NCBI GenBank assembly: GCA_001770725.1
Contig: MERU01000009.1
Location: 372,001-436,000, forward strand
Source of the DNA: Burkholderiales bacterium RIFCSPHIGHO2_01_FULL_63_240
GTDB taxonomy: Bacteria > Pseudomonadota > Gammaproteobacteria > Burkholderiales > Burkholderiaceae_C
Length of the DNA: 64,000 bases
Direction of reading: 5' to 3'
This document shows positions 10,055 to 20,589 of the stretch, one piece after another. A program made the position numbers and the translations under genes. Position 1 is the first letter of the stretch. Each line of letters starts with the position of its first letter. The notes beneath the pieces are model-generated. The model ran no database searches and was not told where the DNA came from. It worked only from the letters and a program-made list of their open reading frames with translations.

Positions 10055-10804
10055 TCAGGCCGGGTTCGGCAGGTCGATGAAGGTGTGTGCCACGCCCATG
10101 CGCTGAGCCAGGTGTTCGCCGACGGCCTGCACGCCCCAGCGCTCGCTGGCGTGGTGGCCACACGCGATGAAGGCGACCCCGGTTTCCCGGGCGCAGTGGG
10201 CCTGGGGTTCCGAGATCTCGCCGGTCAGGAAGACGTCGGCCCCGGCCGCGATGGCCTGCTCGAAGTAGCCTTGCGCGCCACCGCTGCACCAGGCAACGCG
10301 CTTGAGCGGGCGCCCGTCGCCGGCCACAGCGGTCACCTCGCGGCCCATGACGTGCCGCAGCTGTTGCGTCAGGGCGTCGAATGCCAGGCCCGCCGGGGCG
10401 GGCCCGATGAAGCCCAGGTCCTGGTCACCGAAGCGGGCGTCCGCCACCCAGCCCAGGCGCTGGCCCCATTGCGCGTTGTTGCCCAGCGATGCGTGGGCGT
10501 CGAGCGGCAGGTGGTAGGCGATGAGGTTGATGTCGTGGCGCAGCAGCGTGGCCAGGCGCTGCCTCATCCAGCCCGTGACCCGGCCGTCCTGGCCGCGCCA
10601 GAACAGGCCGTGGTGCACCAGCAATGCGTCGGCGCCCTCGGCCACGGCGGCTTCGATCAGCGCCAGGCTGGCGGTCACGCCCGTGACCACCTTGTGAATG
10701 CGCGTCTTGCCCTCAACCTGGAGACCGTTCGGCCCATAATCCTTGAATCGGTCGGCCTCCAGCATCTGGTGGAGGTGCGACAGCAGCGTATCTCTCTCGA
10801 TCAC
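10055..10804 (-). CDS. NIF3-like dinuclear metal centre protein
   Basis: NIF3/DUF34 family protein of 249 aa from the GTG at 10804 (VIERDTLLSHLHQMLE), preceded by GGAAAAGG. Upstream ATGs at 10852 and 10846 would overlap the divergent degQ start. Metal-binding signatures are visible: YGPNGLQVEG, LLVHHGLFW and CGHHASERWGVQ. The family forms hexameric rings with a dinuclear metal site; proposed roles include GTP cyclohydrolase-like or nucleotide-related activity and remain unsettled. It is commonly beside degQ and petABC in Burkholderiales, here in inverted orientation. Confidence 0.9.
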   Translation of the reverse strand: MIERDTLLSHLHQMLEADRFKDYGPNGLQVEGKTRIHKVVTGVTASLALIEAAVAEGADALLVHHGLFWRGQDGRVTGWMRQRLATLLRHDINLIAYHLPLDAHASLGNNAQWGQRLGWVADARFGDQDLGFIGPAPAGLAFDALTQQLRHVMGREVTAVAGDGRPLKRVAWCSGGAQGYFEQAIAAGADVFLTGEISEPQAHCARETGVAFIACGHHASERWGVQAVGEHLAQRMGVAHTFIDLPNPA

Positions 10805-10844
10805 GGCAGGCCTTTTCCGGAAGCGTTCCGGCTTGTGGATGTTC

Positions 10845-12025
<1,181 letters not shown>

Positions 12026-12026
<1 letters not shown>

Positions 12027-12050
12027 CAAAGGGCCCCTCGGGGCCCTTGT
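12026..12050. terminator. Bidirectional terminator between degQ and tatC
   Basis: GC-rich hairpin GGGCCCC-TC-GGGGCCC extended by ACAA/TTGT on the flanks (one bulged A). It starts at the degQ stop codon and lies between convergent genes, so it can stop transcripts from both sides. Confidence 0.7.
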
Positions 12051-12110
12051 CGTTGATGCGGTTTGCCCTTGCCCTGCTTGCCTGGGCGGCTCGGGCTTTC
12101 GGCTCGGCGC

Positions 12111-12908
12111 TCAGGTGGCCGGGCCTTCGCTGGATGCGTCGCTGTCCGGCGCCTGGGTGTGCTTGACGAACAGCCCCGCGGCCAGGATGCCCACCTCGTA
12201 GAGCAGGCACATCGGGATGGCCAGCGCCAGCTGGGACACCACGTCAGGCGGGGTCACCACGGCGGCGATCACGAAGGCGATGACGACGAAGTAGCTGCGG
12301 AAGTCCTTGAGCTTTTCGACCGAGACCATGCCCATGCGCACCAGGATGACCAGCACCACGGGCACCTCGAATGCCGCACCGAAAGCGATGAACATGTTGA
12401 GCACGAAGCTGAGGTAGGCCTCGATGTCAGGCGCGGCGGTGATGCTCTTGGGCGCGAACTGCTGGATGAAGGTGAAGACCTTGCCAAAGACGAAGAAATA
12501 CGAGAAGGCAACGCCCATGAAGAACAGCAGCGTGCTGGAAACGATCAAGGGCAGCACGAGCTTCTTTTCGTGCGCGTACAGGCCAGGCGCCACGAAGGCC
12601 CAGACCTGGTAGAGCACCACGGGCAGCGCCAGCATGAAGGCCGCCAGCATCGTCACCTTGATGGGCACCATGAACGGCGAGATCGGGTTGGTGGCGATCA
12701 TCGTGGCGCCCGCTGGCAGGTGCTGGATCAGCGGCATGGCCAGCCAGTCGTACAGGCCGGAGGGCGAGGGGTAGATGGCCAGGGCCACGAAGGCGATGGC
12801 GATGGCGATGACGGCGCGGATCAGGCGATCGCGCAGCTCGATGAGGTGGGCGACGAAGGGCTGTTCGGTGCCGTCCGTGCCGTCCGGGCTGGGGGGAGGG
12901 GTGCTCAC
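12111..12908 (-). CDS. tatC: Sec-independent translocase subunit TatC
   Basis: Polytopic inner-membrane receptor for twin-arginine signal peptides, 265 aa with six predicted membrane helices. Conserved N-terminal FVAHLIELRDRLIRA, the FVAPGLYAHEKK loop and VTPPDVVSQLALAIPM are present. Six bases separate its start from the tatB stop; the three tat genes run as one leftward operon. Rieske protein PetA in this window is a plausible Tat substrate. Confidence 0.97.
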   Translation of the reverse strand: MSTPPPSPDGTDGTEQPFVAHLIELRDRLIRAVIAIAIAFVALAIYPSPSGLYDWLAMPLIQHLPAGATMIATNPISPFMVPIKVTMLAAFMLALPVVLYQVWAFVAPGLYAHEKKLVLPLIVSSTLLFFMGVAFSYFFVFGKVFTFIQQFAPKSITAAPDIEAYLSFVLNMFIAFGAAFEVPVVLVILVRMGMVSVEKLKDFRSYFVVIAFVIAAVVTPPDVVSQLALAIPMCLLYEVGILAAGLFVKHTQAPDSDASSEGPAT

Positions 12909-12914
12909 GGGGTG

Positions 12915-13373
12915 TCAGGGTTGGCGGTTCGGGCGGAAGCGGGCGACGCGCGCGGCGCCCGACTGCACATGGCGACGCACGCCGTTGCGCTGCTTGTACC
13001 AAAGCGGCGTGGCCCCACGCTTGAGGCGCCAGTTCTTGCGCGGCGGGGTGTAGGGGGTGGCCGGCAGGTCGTTGTAGAAGCTGGGGTAGTCGGCGCTCGT
13101 GCTGTCCGACAGGGCTTGCCCTGCTTCGTCCAGGCTGCCCTGCACCGTCTGCCCGATGTCCTGGGCGGCGGTTTGCAGGTTGTCCTTCATCTTCTTGAGT
13201 TCATCCAGCTCCATCGAGCGGTTGACCTCGCTTTGCACCTGCGTGACATAACGCTGCGCCTTGCCGATGAGCACGCCCACCGTGCGCGCAACCCGGGGCA
13301 GGCGCTCCGGGCCGATCACGATGAGCGCCACGGCCCCGATGAGGGCCAGCTTGTCGATGCCGAAATCAATCAT
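12915..13373 (-). CDS. tatB: Sec-independent translocase subunit TatB
   Basis: Single-span membrane protein (152 aa) that forms the Tat signal-peptide receptor with TatC. The N-terminus [21 protein letters not shown] is the membrane helix, followed by the [11 protein letters not shown] hinge and a long amphipathic helix (about 30-100). The C-terminal tail is basic and variable, as normal for TatB. Preceded by tatA after a 43-bp gap containing a hairpin. Confidence 0.95.
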   Translation of the reverse strand: MIDFGIDKLALIGAVALIVIGPERLPRVARTVGVLIGKAQRYVTQVQSEVNRSMELDELKKMKDNLQTAAQDIGQTVQGSLDEAGQALSDSTSADYPSFYNDLPATPYTPPRKNWRLKRGATPLWYKQRNGVRRHVQSGAARVARFRPNRQP

Positions 13374-13379
13374 GCTTCA

Positions 13380-13397
13380 AGGGGCTGCGAAGCCCCT
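13380..13397 (-). other. Hairpin between tatA and tatB
   Basis: Seven-bp stem AGGGGCT / AGCCCCT with a 4-nt loop directly upstream of tatB on the minus strand. It could cause partial termination or mRNA processing that keeps TatA in excess over TatB and TatC; no T-run follows. Confidence 0.4.
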
Positions 13398-13416
13398 GCC
13401 GGTCATGTCCTGGAGA

Positions 13417-13647
13417 TCAGGACTTGGTCTTGGCGTCGACGTCGACGGTGTTGCTGTCCTGGCGGGCAGCGTTGGTCACCTGCTGGGCCGGTGCCTCAGG
13501 GGTGGTGCCGCCGTCCTTCATGCCGTCCTTGAAACCCTTGACGGCCGAGCCCAGGTCGCCGCCGATGTTCTTGAGCTTCTTGGTGCCAAAGACCATCACC
13601 ACGATGAGCAGCACGATCACCCAGTGCCAGATGCTGAACGAACCCAT
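13417..13647 (-). CDS. tatA: Sec-independent translocase subunit TatA
   Basis: Pore-forming Tat subunit, 76 aa. The ATG at 13647 ([14 protein letters not shown]) is chosen over a GTG two codons upstream because GGAG lies 7 nt before it. One short membrane helix, then the [14 protein letters not shown] hinge and amphipathic helix, then a polar tail of low complexity. First gene of tatABC, about 100 bp after hisE; the hinT gene often found in between is absent. Confidence 0.95.
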   Translation of the reverse strand: MGSFSIWHWVIVLLIVVMVFGTKKLKNIGGDLGSAVKGFKDGMKDGGTTPEAPAQQVTNAARQDSNTVDVDAKTKS

Positions 13648-13755
13648 GATCACACTCCGAGCGGGCTGCCTGCCCGCGTTGATTGAAAAAACGAAAGAAG
13701 GAGGTCGGTGAGCCAGCCATCGACCTCGTCGATGTGGGGCCAGCTTCCATGAAAT

Positions 13756-14121
13756 TCAAGACCGGGGGGCGCTGCGCCGCGCAAATTCCTCCAGGCCGGA
13801 AAGGCCTTCTCGCCGTGCGAGCTCGGCCACCACGTCCTCGGGACCCAGCCCCATGTGAGACAGCGCCACCAGGCAATGGAACCACAGGTCGGCGAACTCG
13901 CCCACCACCGCCTTGCGGTGCTCGGGGCTGTCCTGCACGGCCAGGTCCTTGACGGCGATCACCGCCTCGGTGGCCTCTTCGCCCACCTTCTTCAAGATGG
14001 CGTCCGTGCCCTTGTGGAAAAGACGCGCCACGTAGCTCTTGTCGGGATCGCCCCCCTTGCGGGAGTCGATGACCTCGGCGACACGGGCCAGCACGTCCAG
14101 TTGATTCAGCTCGCTCATCAT
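13756..14121 (-). CDS. hisE: Phosphoribosyl-ATP diphosphatase
   Basis: Second step of histidine synthesis: hydrolyses PR-ATP to PR-AMP and pyrophosphate. 121 aa of the MazG-like helical fold, with [21 protein letters not shown] and the metal-binding Glu/Asp of [14 protein letters not shown]. The tandem ATGATG start (14121 or 14118) overlaps the TGA of hisI, so the two are translationally coupled. Monofunctional HisE separate from HisI is usual in betaproteobacteria. On the minus strand, apart from hisDCBHAF. Confidence 0.96.
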   Translation of the reverse strand: MMSELNQLDVLARVAEVIDSRKGGDPDKSYVARLFHKGTDAILKKVGEEATEAVIAVKDLAVQDSPEHRKAVVGEFADLWFHCLVALSHMGLGPEDVVAELARREGLSGLEEFARRSAPRS

Positions 14122-14507
14122 GAATAGATGGATTTCGGGTCCTTGAGGACGGGCTCGACCGTCACCCATGCACCATTGTCGTACTTCTGGAAGAAACAAC
14201 TGTGACGGCCCGTGTGGCAGGCGATGCCCGGTTCGTGCCCCTTTTGCGTCACGCGCAACAGCACCACGTCGTTGTCGCAATCCATGCGGATGGCGTGCAC
14301 CTGCTGAACGTGGCCGGACTCCTCGCCCTTGTGCCACAGGCGCTTGCGCGAGCGGCTCCAGTAGACGGCCTCGCCCGTTTCGGCGGTGCGCGCCAGCGCC
14401 TCCCGGTTCATCCAGGCAAACATCAGCACGTCACCGGTGCTGTCTTCCTGGGCGATGACGGGCACCAGCCCGTTTTCGTCCCACTTCACTTCATCCAGCC
14501 AAGTCAT
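14118..14507 (-). CDS. hisI: Phosphoribosyl-AMP cyclohydrolase
   Basis: Third step of histidine synthesis: opens the purine ring of PR-AMP. 129 aa. Zn and Mg sites are visible in [10 protein letters not shown] and [18 protein letters not shown] and [14 protein letters not shown] are family hallmarks. ATG at 14507. On the minus strand a TACACT hexamer (14514-14519) lies only 6 bp before the start codon without a good -35, so a leaderless transcript is possible but weakly supported. Divergent from the pdxA-family gene. Confidence 0.96.
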   Translation of the reverse strand: MTWLDEVKWDENGLVPVIAQEDSTGDVLMFAWMNREALARTAETGEAVYWSRSRKRLWHKGEESGHVQQVHAIRMDCDNDVVLLRVTQKGHEPGIACHTGRHSCFFQKYDNGAWVTVEPVLKDPKSIYS

Positions 14508-14606
14508 GTTCGCAGTGTAGCAACCGGGCGCCTCGCACCGGTGGTCTGCCGATCGGCACGACAATCGGGGGATAGCAATGTCCGTGCCCCTGGAGGCGCC
14601 TCCAAG

Positions 14607-15698
14607 ATGGTTTCCCAGACGAATTCCCCGGCGGCCGCTGCCGCCCGGCCTGTGCGCCCGCCCCTGGGCGACTGGCTGGCTGTGACCATGGGTGACGCCT
14701 GCGGCATCGGCCCGGAGGTCATCGCCAAGTGGTGGGGGCGAGACAGCCGGGCCGTTGTGATCGGCTGCCCGCGCGTCATGCAGCGTGCCGTGGCCTGGCT
14801 GCCGCCCGAGCGGGCGCCGGAGGTCGTGGCCTTGTCGGATTGGCGTGATGCGTCCAAATTGACGGCCGGGCAAATGGGTGTCTGGGCGCCGCCCGGTCTG
14901 CCTGGCGACCTGCTCGACGCACCACTCGGCCAGGTCGACAAGCGGGCGGGCCAGGCGGCTGCGGCCTGCATCCGCGCGGCGGTGCGGCTGGCGCAACAGG
15001 GCGAGGTCGGCGCCATCGTCACTGCTCCCCTGCACAAGGAGGCCTTGGCCCTGGCGGGCGAGCCTTACCCTGGGCACACCGAGTTGCTGCAAGCCGAGGG
15101 GGCGCCAGCCGGCCAGCCCCCGGCGCCGGTGCGCATGATGCTGGCCAATCGCCAGTTGCGCACGGTGCTGGTGACCATCCACGTTTCGCTGCGCCAGGCC
15201 ATCGAGCAGGTGACGTTCGACAGCGTGCTGGAAACCTTGCGCATCACCCACCGCAGTGCCGCCTTGTGGGGCCAGCCGAAGCCACGCATCGCGGTGGCCG
15301 GGCTCAACCCGCACGCCGGGGAGGGCGGCCTGTTCGGCAGCGAAGAGGTCGACACCATCGCGCCGGCCATCCGCGCGGCCCAGGCCGAGGGCATCGATGC
15401 CTCGGGCCCCTGGGCGCCGGACACCATCTTCATGCGCGCCCGCCACGACCCGCCCCGACACGTTGGCGAATTCGATGTGGTGGTGGCGATGTACCACGAC
15501 CAGGGCCTGATCCCGGTGAAGTACATGGGACTCGATGAAGGGGTGAACGTGACGCTGGGCCTGCCTTTCGTGCGCACCAGCCCCGACCATGGCACCGCCT
15601 TCGATCTGGCGGGCACGGGACGGGCCGATGAAGGCAGCTTTGCCGAGGCCGCGGCCATGGCGCGGCTGCTGCTGGCGGGGCGCGCAGGCCAGGCCTGA
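14607..15698 (+). CDS. pdxA: 4-hydroxythreonine-4-phosphate dehydrogenase family protein (PdxA)
   Basis: 363 aa, somewhat longer than the usual 330. PdxA oxidises 4-phosphohydroxy-L-threonine in pyridoxal 5'-phosphate synthesis. Family elements seen: [13 protein letters not shown] near residue 28, [17 protein letters not shown], the metal ligands in [17 protein letters not shown] and [18 protein letters not shown], and [13 protein letters not shown]. The glycine-rich start reads GDACGIGPE where most members have GDPAGIGPE. The VTMGD form also occurs in the PdxA2 branch (D-threonate/erythronate 4-phosphate dehydrogenases), so the exact substrate is open. The GGAGG ribosome site lies inside a perfect 14-bp palindrome (14591-14604). 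Confidence 0.85.
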   Translation: MVSQTNSPAAAAARPVRPPLGDWLAVTMGDACGIGPEVIAKWWGRDSRAVVIGCPRVMQRAVAWLPPERAPEVVALSDWRDASKLTAGQMGVWAPPGLPGDLLDAPLGQVDKRAGQAAAACIRAAVRLAQQGEVGAIVTAPLHKEALALAGEPYPGHTELLQAEGAPAGQPPAPVRMMLANRQLRTVLVTIHVSLRQAIEQVTFDSVLETLRITHRSAALWGQPKPRIAVAGLNPHAGEGGLFGSEEVDTIAPAIRAAQAEGIDASGPWAPDTIFMRARHDPPRHVGEFDVVVAMYHDQGLIPVKYMGLDEGVNVTLGLPFVRTSPDHGTAFDLAGTGRADEGSFAEAAAMARLLLAGRAGQA

Positions 15699-15725
15699 GC
15701 GAGCGCAGGATCGGGCCGAAGCCGA

Positions 15726-18242
15726 TCAGGCGGCGGTGCGTTCGCGCCCGCCCGATGACAGGGCGGCGAGCTGGCGGCGCGCGCGCAGCGTGGCCCGCTC
15801 GATCAGCTCTGACTGCTCGAAGGCCTTGAAGCGGCCGCTTTCGCACATCTTGGCCAGCGTGCGCGCGGTCAGCGAGATCGTCTGCTTGTGCGTGTGGCCG
15901 TGCGTGAAGATGAAGAAGGTTCGGCCTTCGGACACCCAGGTCAGGCGCACCTTCTTCCACTGGTCCTGCATCCGCATCTGGTAGGCCGCGCCTTTCTGGA
16001 TGTGGTGCACCAGCTGCGTCCCGGCCGAGGGCGTGGGTGGGGCGTCCAGGTTGATGTCGATGTCTGCGAGGCTGGGGTCGGCTGGCGCGTCGAGGTCGAT
16101 GTCCAGCGGCGCGTCGGCGCTGATGGCCGCTTCCGGCACGAAGCCGGCGGCTTTGACTTCTTCGACGCTCAGCGCCGAGACCACCGTCAGGGTCGGGGCC
16201 GCGCCCAGGTCGGCCAAGGGCGAGGGCAGGGGGTCGTTGGCGGCTTCCTCTCGCGAGGGGATGGCCAGGTTCTCCACCTTGGTGAGGCGTTGCTCCAGCA
16301 TGCGCTGGGTCAGCTCGTGGTGGGGTGTGGCCTTGAGGCACTCGGCGTGGGCGGGCAGCAGCTGGGCGAAGAAGGCCTGTTTGGCCTCCTCGGGCCACTG
16401 GATCATGCCCATCCCGTCGTTGAGGTCGCGCATGAGCTGGGGCAGGCCCAGCAGGAAGCTCTTGCGCAGATGGGGCTGGCCCTTGGGCTGCACGCTCAGG
16501 GCCAGGTCGTGGCCGGCTTTTTTCATGCGCTGGGCCATGGCCGAGTCGGCGCCGTGGCGCGCGGCGGTCATCACCTGCACCTGGCTCCAGATCTGGGTCA
16601 GGAAGTCGCGCAGGAACTCGGGGATCTCGACGTCGGCCAGCTCGCGCTTGAGGATCTGCATGTAGCGCTGGTGCACCCGCAGGTCGGCTTCCTTGCCGTT
16701 GAGCAGCTCGGCCACGGCGGCCTGCTCGGCGGCGTCGCGCGAAGTGGTCTGCTCGATGAAGCCTTCGAGCTCGGCCAGCTTGCTTTCGTAGAGTGCCGGG
16801 TTGTCGAAATCGCCCTCGACGATGGCGTCGACCAGCTCGGTCACGCGCGCCAGGCAGGCCTGGCAGGCCGCGGCATCCTGCTCGTCGATGGTGCCCGACA
16901 GCGTGGCGATGCGGTTGACGAAGCGCCGCACCGGGTGCTTGCGCGAGCTGAAAAAGCTGATGTCGCCCAGGGCCACGCGCAGCACCGGCATCTGCAGCCG
17001 GGCGATCTGGCGCGCCATTTCGGGCGCGACCTTCGGGTCGGACAGCACCTGGTCGAACAGCGCCGCGACGATGTCGATGACGATCTGGTCGATGGGTGCG
17101 CCACCGCTGGCGCGCACCAGTTCCTCGCGGTGAGCGCGGATCAGGTTGACCGCCATCAGCGGGCCGGCGAAGTGGCCGTCGGCGGCGCCCTGGGCGCCCG
17201 AGGGGTCGATCAGGCCCATCGGGGCGGTGTCGGTGCCTGGTGCGACCATGCCGTCGCCCGTGGCAGGCATCGGCATGGCCTGCACGGCCAGTTTGCGCAG
17301 CAGGTGCTGGAAGTCGGTGCGGGCGGCCTGTGCGGCCGCCTGGCTGAGCTGGCTCTGCCCACCGTGCACGGGCATGAAGGAGCCCTCCAGGCCCATGGGC
17401 GAGGTGGGCAATGCCACGCCGAACATGTTGCTCAGGGCCTGGGCCGCGCGCTGGTGGGCCTCGATCTGGGCGAAGGCGGGGGCGCCTGACATGCCCTGGA
17501 AGGCGCCTGCCTGCGAGTGGGCCGGTTGTCCGGATGTGTGGGAGAACTCGCCCGCCTCGGACGTGGAGGCGCTGAATGGTGCGTGCCCGCTTCCGCCGGT
17601 CTGGCGCGGGCGCGCCAGCACCATGCCGCGTGGTTCGATGCCCTGCTGGCGCATCTCCTGCACCACGATGCCGTAAGCGGCATTGAGTTCGGCGCCCAAC
17701 AGGCGTCCGATGTGGGTGGTCAGGGTCTGGATGGTGTCCTGCGGACACTCTGCGTCGGCCAGGCTGCCCAGCAAGGCTTTGGAGACGGACTGGGGGTTCA
17801 GTGGGTTGCGCTCGGCGCTGTGCTCCTCGCCCATCAGGGCGCTGAACTGAGCGTAGATGACCTTGAGGTGTTCGTCGCAGTCGGGCAGCAGGGTCTGGCC
17901 CAGGCGGTCGGCCATGACGCCACGTTCGACCTCGTCATCGCCCACGAGCGACAGGGCATCCCAGTCGAGCTCGCCCATGCCGGAGGTCGCGGTCGTGGCC
18001 TTGGTCGCCGTCGATTTCTCGATCTGGGTCTGCAGGTGCTTTTGAAAGCCCTGGAGGATGCGGCCGGATTTCGTGCGCAATTCACGCTCGGCGTTCATCA
18101 ACTCCATGCGCACCGTGCCGCTGGTGGCCGACAGGGCCAGCGGCGCCAACTGCACGGCGGCCTTGTCCACGGCAGCCGCGATCGCCGCCTGGATGCGGCC
18201 AGCGGCGGCCTGCAGCACGGATGCGAGTCGGGGGTCGTGCAC
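15726..18242 (-). CDS. DUF1631 family protein
   Basis: Large soluble protein (838 aa) of a family common in Beta- and Gammaproteobacteria with no settled function (sometimes misnamed thymidine phosphorylase). It is mostly alpha-helical, with long charged helices, a Met/Gln/Ala-rich stretch at about 220-330 and an acidic Pro/Ala linker at about 690-770. The C-terminal 80 residues (RLTWVSEGRTFFIFTHGHTHKQTISL, given in part: RTFFIFTHGHTHKQ) are the best conserved block and resemble a PilZ-like beta unit. No signal peptide. Convergent with pdxA and divergent from petA. Confidence 0.85.
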   Translation of the reverse strand: MHDPRLASVLQAAAGRIQAAIAAAVDKAAVQLAPLALSATSGTVRMELMNAERELRTKSGRILQGFQKHLQTQIEKSTATKATTATSGMGELDWDALSLVGDDEVERGVMADRLGQTLLPDCDEHLKVIYAQFSALMGEEHSAERNPLNPQSVSKALLGSLADAECPQDTIQTLTTHIGRLLGAELNAAYGIVVQEMRQQGIEPRGMVLARPRQTGGSGHAPFSASTSEAGEFSHTSGQPAHSQAGAFQGMSGAPAFAQIEAHQRAAQALSNMFGVALPTSPMGLEGSFMPVHGGQSQLSQAAAQAARTDFQHLLRKLAVQAMPMPATGDGMVAPGTDTAPMGLIDPSGAQGAADGHFAGPLMAVNLIRAHREELVRASGGAPIDQIVIDIVAALFDQVLSDPKVAPEMARQIARLQMPVLRVALGDISFFSSRKHPVRRFVNRIATLSGTIDEQDAAACQACLARVTELVDAIVEGDFDNPALYESKLAELEGFIEQTTSRDAAEQAAVAELLNGKEADLRVHQRYMQILKRELADVEIPEFLRDFLTQIWSQVQVMTAARHGADSAMAQRMKKAGHDLALSVQPKGQPHLRKSFLLGLPQLMRDLNDGMGMIQWPEEAKQAFFAQLLPAHAECLKATPHHELTQRMLEQRLTKVENLAIPSREEAANDPLPSPLADLGAAPTLTVVSALSVEEVKAAGFVPEAAISADAPLDIDLDAPADPSLADIDINLDAPPTPSAGTQLVHHIQKGAAYQMRMQDQWKKVRLTWVSEGRTFFIFTHGHTHKQTISLTARTLAKMCESGRFKAFEQSELIERATLRARRQLAALSSGGRERTAA

Positions 18243-18551
18243 GGAGGAGGGTCCTTGTCTGGCGATGTCTGCGTTCCAGGGGCCCCGGGGGAACCCCTTC
18301 TTACGCTGGATATCGGCACCAACCCGCGAAGCTTTCGGGCTGCTTGCAAATTGTCACGACTGCATCGAGCTGGGGGCTGATCCGGGGTGGCGCCAGCTCG
18401 CAGGGCCGGGTGTGGTGGAAATGTCGCAACCTGCCTCGCGTTACCTTGGGAGTTTCCGAGCGCTCAGGTGGGATGTGTGGGCTCGGGCGTCCGTTACAAT
18501 GCGCGATTGACCCCTTTAACGTCATCGTCCCACCAGTCCCTGAGGATACCC
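18243..18551. promoter_or_regulatory. petA promoter region: Divergent intergenic region, DUF1631 / petA
   Basis: 309 bp without a gene, so it must hold the starts of both divergent transcripts. On the plus strand TACAAT at 18495-18500 is a good -10 hexamer 51 bp before petA, without a clear TTGACA partner. A GAGGA ribosome site sits just before the petA ATG. I see no operator-like repeat. Confidence 0.5.
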
Positions 18552-19151
18552 ATGAGCAATCAGCCAGTGGATCAAAGCCGTCGGACCTGGGTGACCATGG
18601 CCTGCGCCGTCGGCGGCGCAGGCGGCGTGGCCACCGCCATCCCCTTTGTCTCGACTTTCCAACCGTCCGAACGTGCTCGCGCCGCTGGCGCCGCCGTGGA
18701 GGCTGACATCAGCGCGCTCAAACCCGGCGAGATGATGACCGTCGAGTGGCGCGGCAAGCCCGTGTGGATCCTCAAGCGCACCCCCGAGCAGCTCGAGGGC
18801 CTCAAGAAGATCGACCCGCAGCTGGCGGACCCCAACTCCGAGCGCAAGCCCGCCGAGTTGACGCCCGAGTACTGCCGCAACACGCAACGCTCGATCAAGC
18901 CCGATGTGCTGGTCGCCGTCGGCATCTGCACGCACCTGGGTTGCTCGCCTTCGTCCAAGTTCCAGTCGGGTCCTCAGGCCTCGCTGCCGGACGACTGGCC
19001 GGGCGGCTTCCTGTGCCCCTGCCACGGCTCGACCTTCGACCTGGCGGGCCGTGTCTTCAAGAACAAGCCCGCTCCGGACAACCTGGAGATCCCGCCCCAC
19101 ATGTACCTGTCCGACACCAAGCTCCTGATTGGTGAAGACAAGAAGGCCTGA
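18552..19151 (+). CDS. petA: Ubiquinol-cytochrome c reductase Rieske iron-sulfur subunit
   Basis: Rieske [2Fe-2S] protein of the cytochrome bc1 complex, 199 aa. The N-terminus (QSRRTWVTMACAVGGAGGVA) has a twin-arginine motif and a single membrane anchor. Cluster ligands are CTHLGC and CPCHGS, with the disulfide cysteines in the same boxes. ATG at 18552 follows GAGGA; frames upstream are non-coding. First gene of petABC with 14 bp to petB. Confidence 0.97.
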   Translation: MSNQPVDQSRRTWVTMACAVGGAGGVATAIPFVSTFQPSERARAAGAAVEADISALKPGEMMTVEWRGKPVWILKRTPEQLEGLKKIDPQLADPNSERKPAELTPEYCRNTQRSIKPDVLVAVGICTHLGCSPSSKFQSGPQASLPDDWPGGFLCPCHGSTFDLAGRVFKNKPAPDNLEIPPHMYLSDTKLLIGEDKKA

Positions 19152-19165
19152 ACGGAGACACCACG

Positions 19166-20569
19166 ATGGCTGAAATGAAGCAAGCCCCCGCCGACGCTTC
19201 TGCTGGCGAAAAGCTCCTGACCTGGGTGGACAACCGGTTCCCGGCCACCAAGCTCTGGAACGAGCACGTCGGCGAGTACTACGCCCCCAAGAACTTCAAC
19301 TTCTGGTACTTCTTCGGCTCGCTGGCCCTGCTGGTGCTGGTGATCCAGATCGTGACCGGCATTTTCCTGGTCATGAACTACAAGCCGGACGCCGAACTGG
19401 CGTTCGCCTCGGTCGAGTACATCATGCGCGATGTGCCCTGGGGCTGGCTGATCCGCTACATGCACTCCACCGGTGCCTCGGCGTTCTTCGTCGTGGTCTA
19501 CCTGCACATGTACCGCGGCCTGATCTACGGCTCCTACCGCACGCCGCGCGAGCTGGTGTGGGTCTTCGGTTGCCTGATCTTCCTGTGCCTGATGGCAGAA
19601 GCCTTCATGGGCTACCTGCTGCCCTGGGGCCAGATGTCCTTCTGGGGCGCCCAGGTGATCATCAACCTGTTCGCCGCCGTGCCCTTCATCGGTCCTGACC
19701 TGGCCATCCTGATCCGCGGCGACTACGTCGTGGGCGATGCCACGCTGAACCGCTTCTTCGCGCTGCACGTGATCGCCGTGCCCCTGGTCCTGCTGGGCCT
19801 GGTGGTGGCCCACATCATCGCGCTGCACGAAGTGGGCTCGAACAACCCGGACGGCGTCGAGATCAAGCAAGGCCCGAAGGATGCGAACGGCAAGCCGCTC
19901 GATGGCGTGCCCTTCCACCCCTACTACTCGGTGCACGACCTGCTGGGCGTCGGTGGCTTCCTGTTCGTCTTCACGGCCGTGATCTTCTTCATGCCGGAAT
20001 TCGGTGGCTACTTCCTGGAGTACAACAACTTCATCCCGGCCGACCCGTTCAAGACCCCGCCGCACATCGCCCCGGTCTGGTACTTCACGCCGTTCTACTC
20101 GATGCTGCGTGCCACCACCGATGACCTGGTCAACATCCTGTGTGTCCTGATCGGTCTGGGTGCCATCCTGAACCTGGTCAAGGGTTCGGGTCAGGGCAAG
20201 ACCAAGGTCGGGCTGCTGATCGCCGCCGCCGTGCTGATCGGTCTGCTCAAGACCTTCGAGGCCAAGTTCTGGGGCGTGGCCGTGATGGGCGGCGCCGTCG
20301 TCATCCTGGCCTTCCTGCCCTGGCTGGACTACAGCCCGGTCAAGTCGATCCGCTACCGCCCCGACTGGCACAAGATCGTCTACGGCATCTTCGTCGTGAA
20401 CTTCTGCATCCTGGGCTACCTGGGTGTTCAGCCGCCGTCCGACATGGGCAACATCGTCTCGCAAATCGGCACCTTGCTGTACTTCGGCTTCTTCGTGTTG
20501 ATGCCGTGGTGGAGCCGCCTGGGCACCTTCAAGCCCGTGCCCGATCGCGTCACCTTCAAGCCCCACTGA
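19166..20569 (+). CDS. petB: Ubiquinol-cytochrome c reductase cytochrome b
   Basis: Membrane core of bc1, 467 aa with eight or more helices, carrying both b hemes and the Qo and Qi sites. Heme-ligand histidines lie in YMHSTGASAFFVVVYLHMYRG (two segments: MHSTGAS and LHMYRG) and in RFFALHVIAVPLVLLGLVVAH (LHVIAV and AHIIALH). The ef loop reads APVWYF, the PVWY variant of the Qo-site PEWY motif that is normal in beta- and gammaproteobacteria. Between petA and petC; start has GGAG ahead. Confidence 0.97.
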   Translation: MAEMKQAPADASAGEKLLTWVDNRFPATKLWNEHVGEYYAPKNFNFWYFFGSLALLVLVIQIVTGIFLVMNYKPDAELAFASVEYIMRDVPWGWLIRYMHSTGASAFFVVVYLHMYRGLIYGSYRTPRELVWVFGCLIFLCLMAEAFMGYLLPWGQMSFWGAQVIINLFAAVPFIGPDLAILIRGDYVVGDATLNRFFALHVIAVPLVLLGLVVAHIIALHEVGSNNPDGVEIKQGPKDANGKPLDGVPFHPYYSVHDLLGVGGFLFVFTAVIFFMPEFGGYFLEYNNFIPADPFKTPPHIAPVWYFTPFYSMLRATTDDLVNILCVLIGLGAILNLVKGSGQGKTKVGLLIAAAVLIGLLKTFEAKFWGVAVMGGAVVILAFLPWLDYSPVKSIRYRPDWHKIVYGIFVVNFCILGYLGVQPPSDMGNIVSQIGTLLYFGFFVLMPWWSRLGTFKPVPDRVTFKPH

Positions 20570-20589
20570 TCAAGGCAGGACTCACAACC

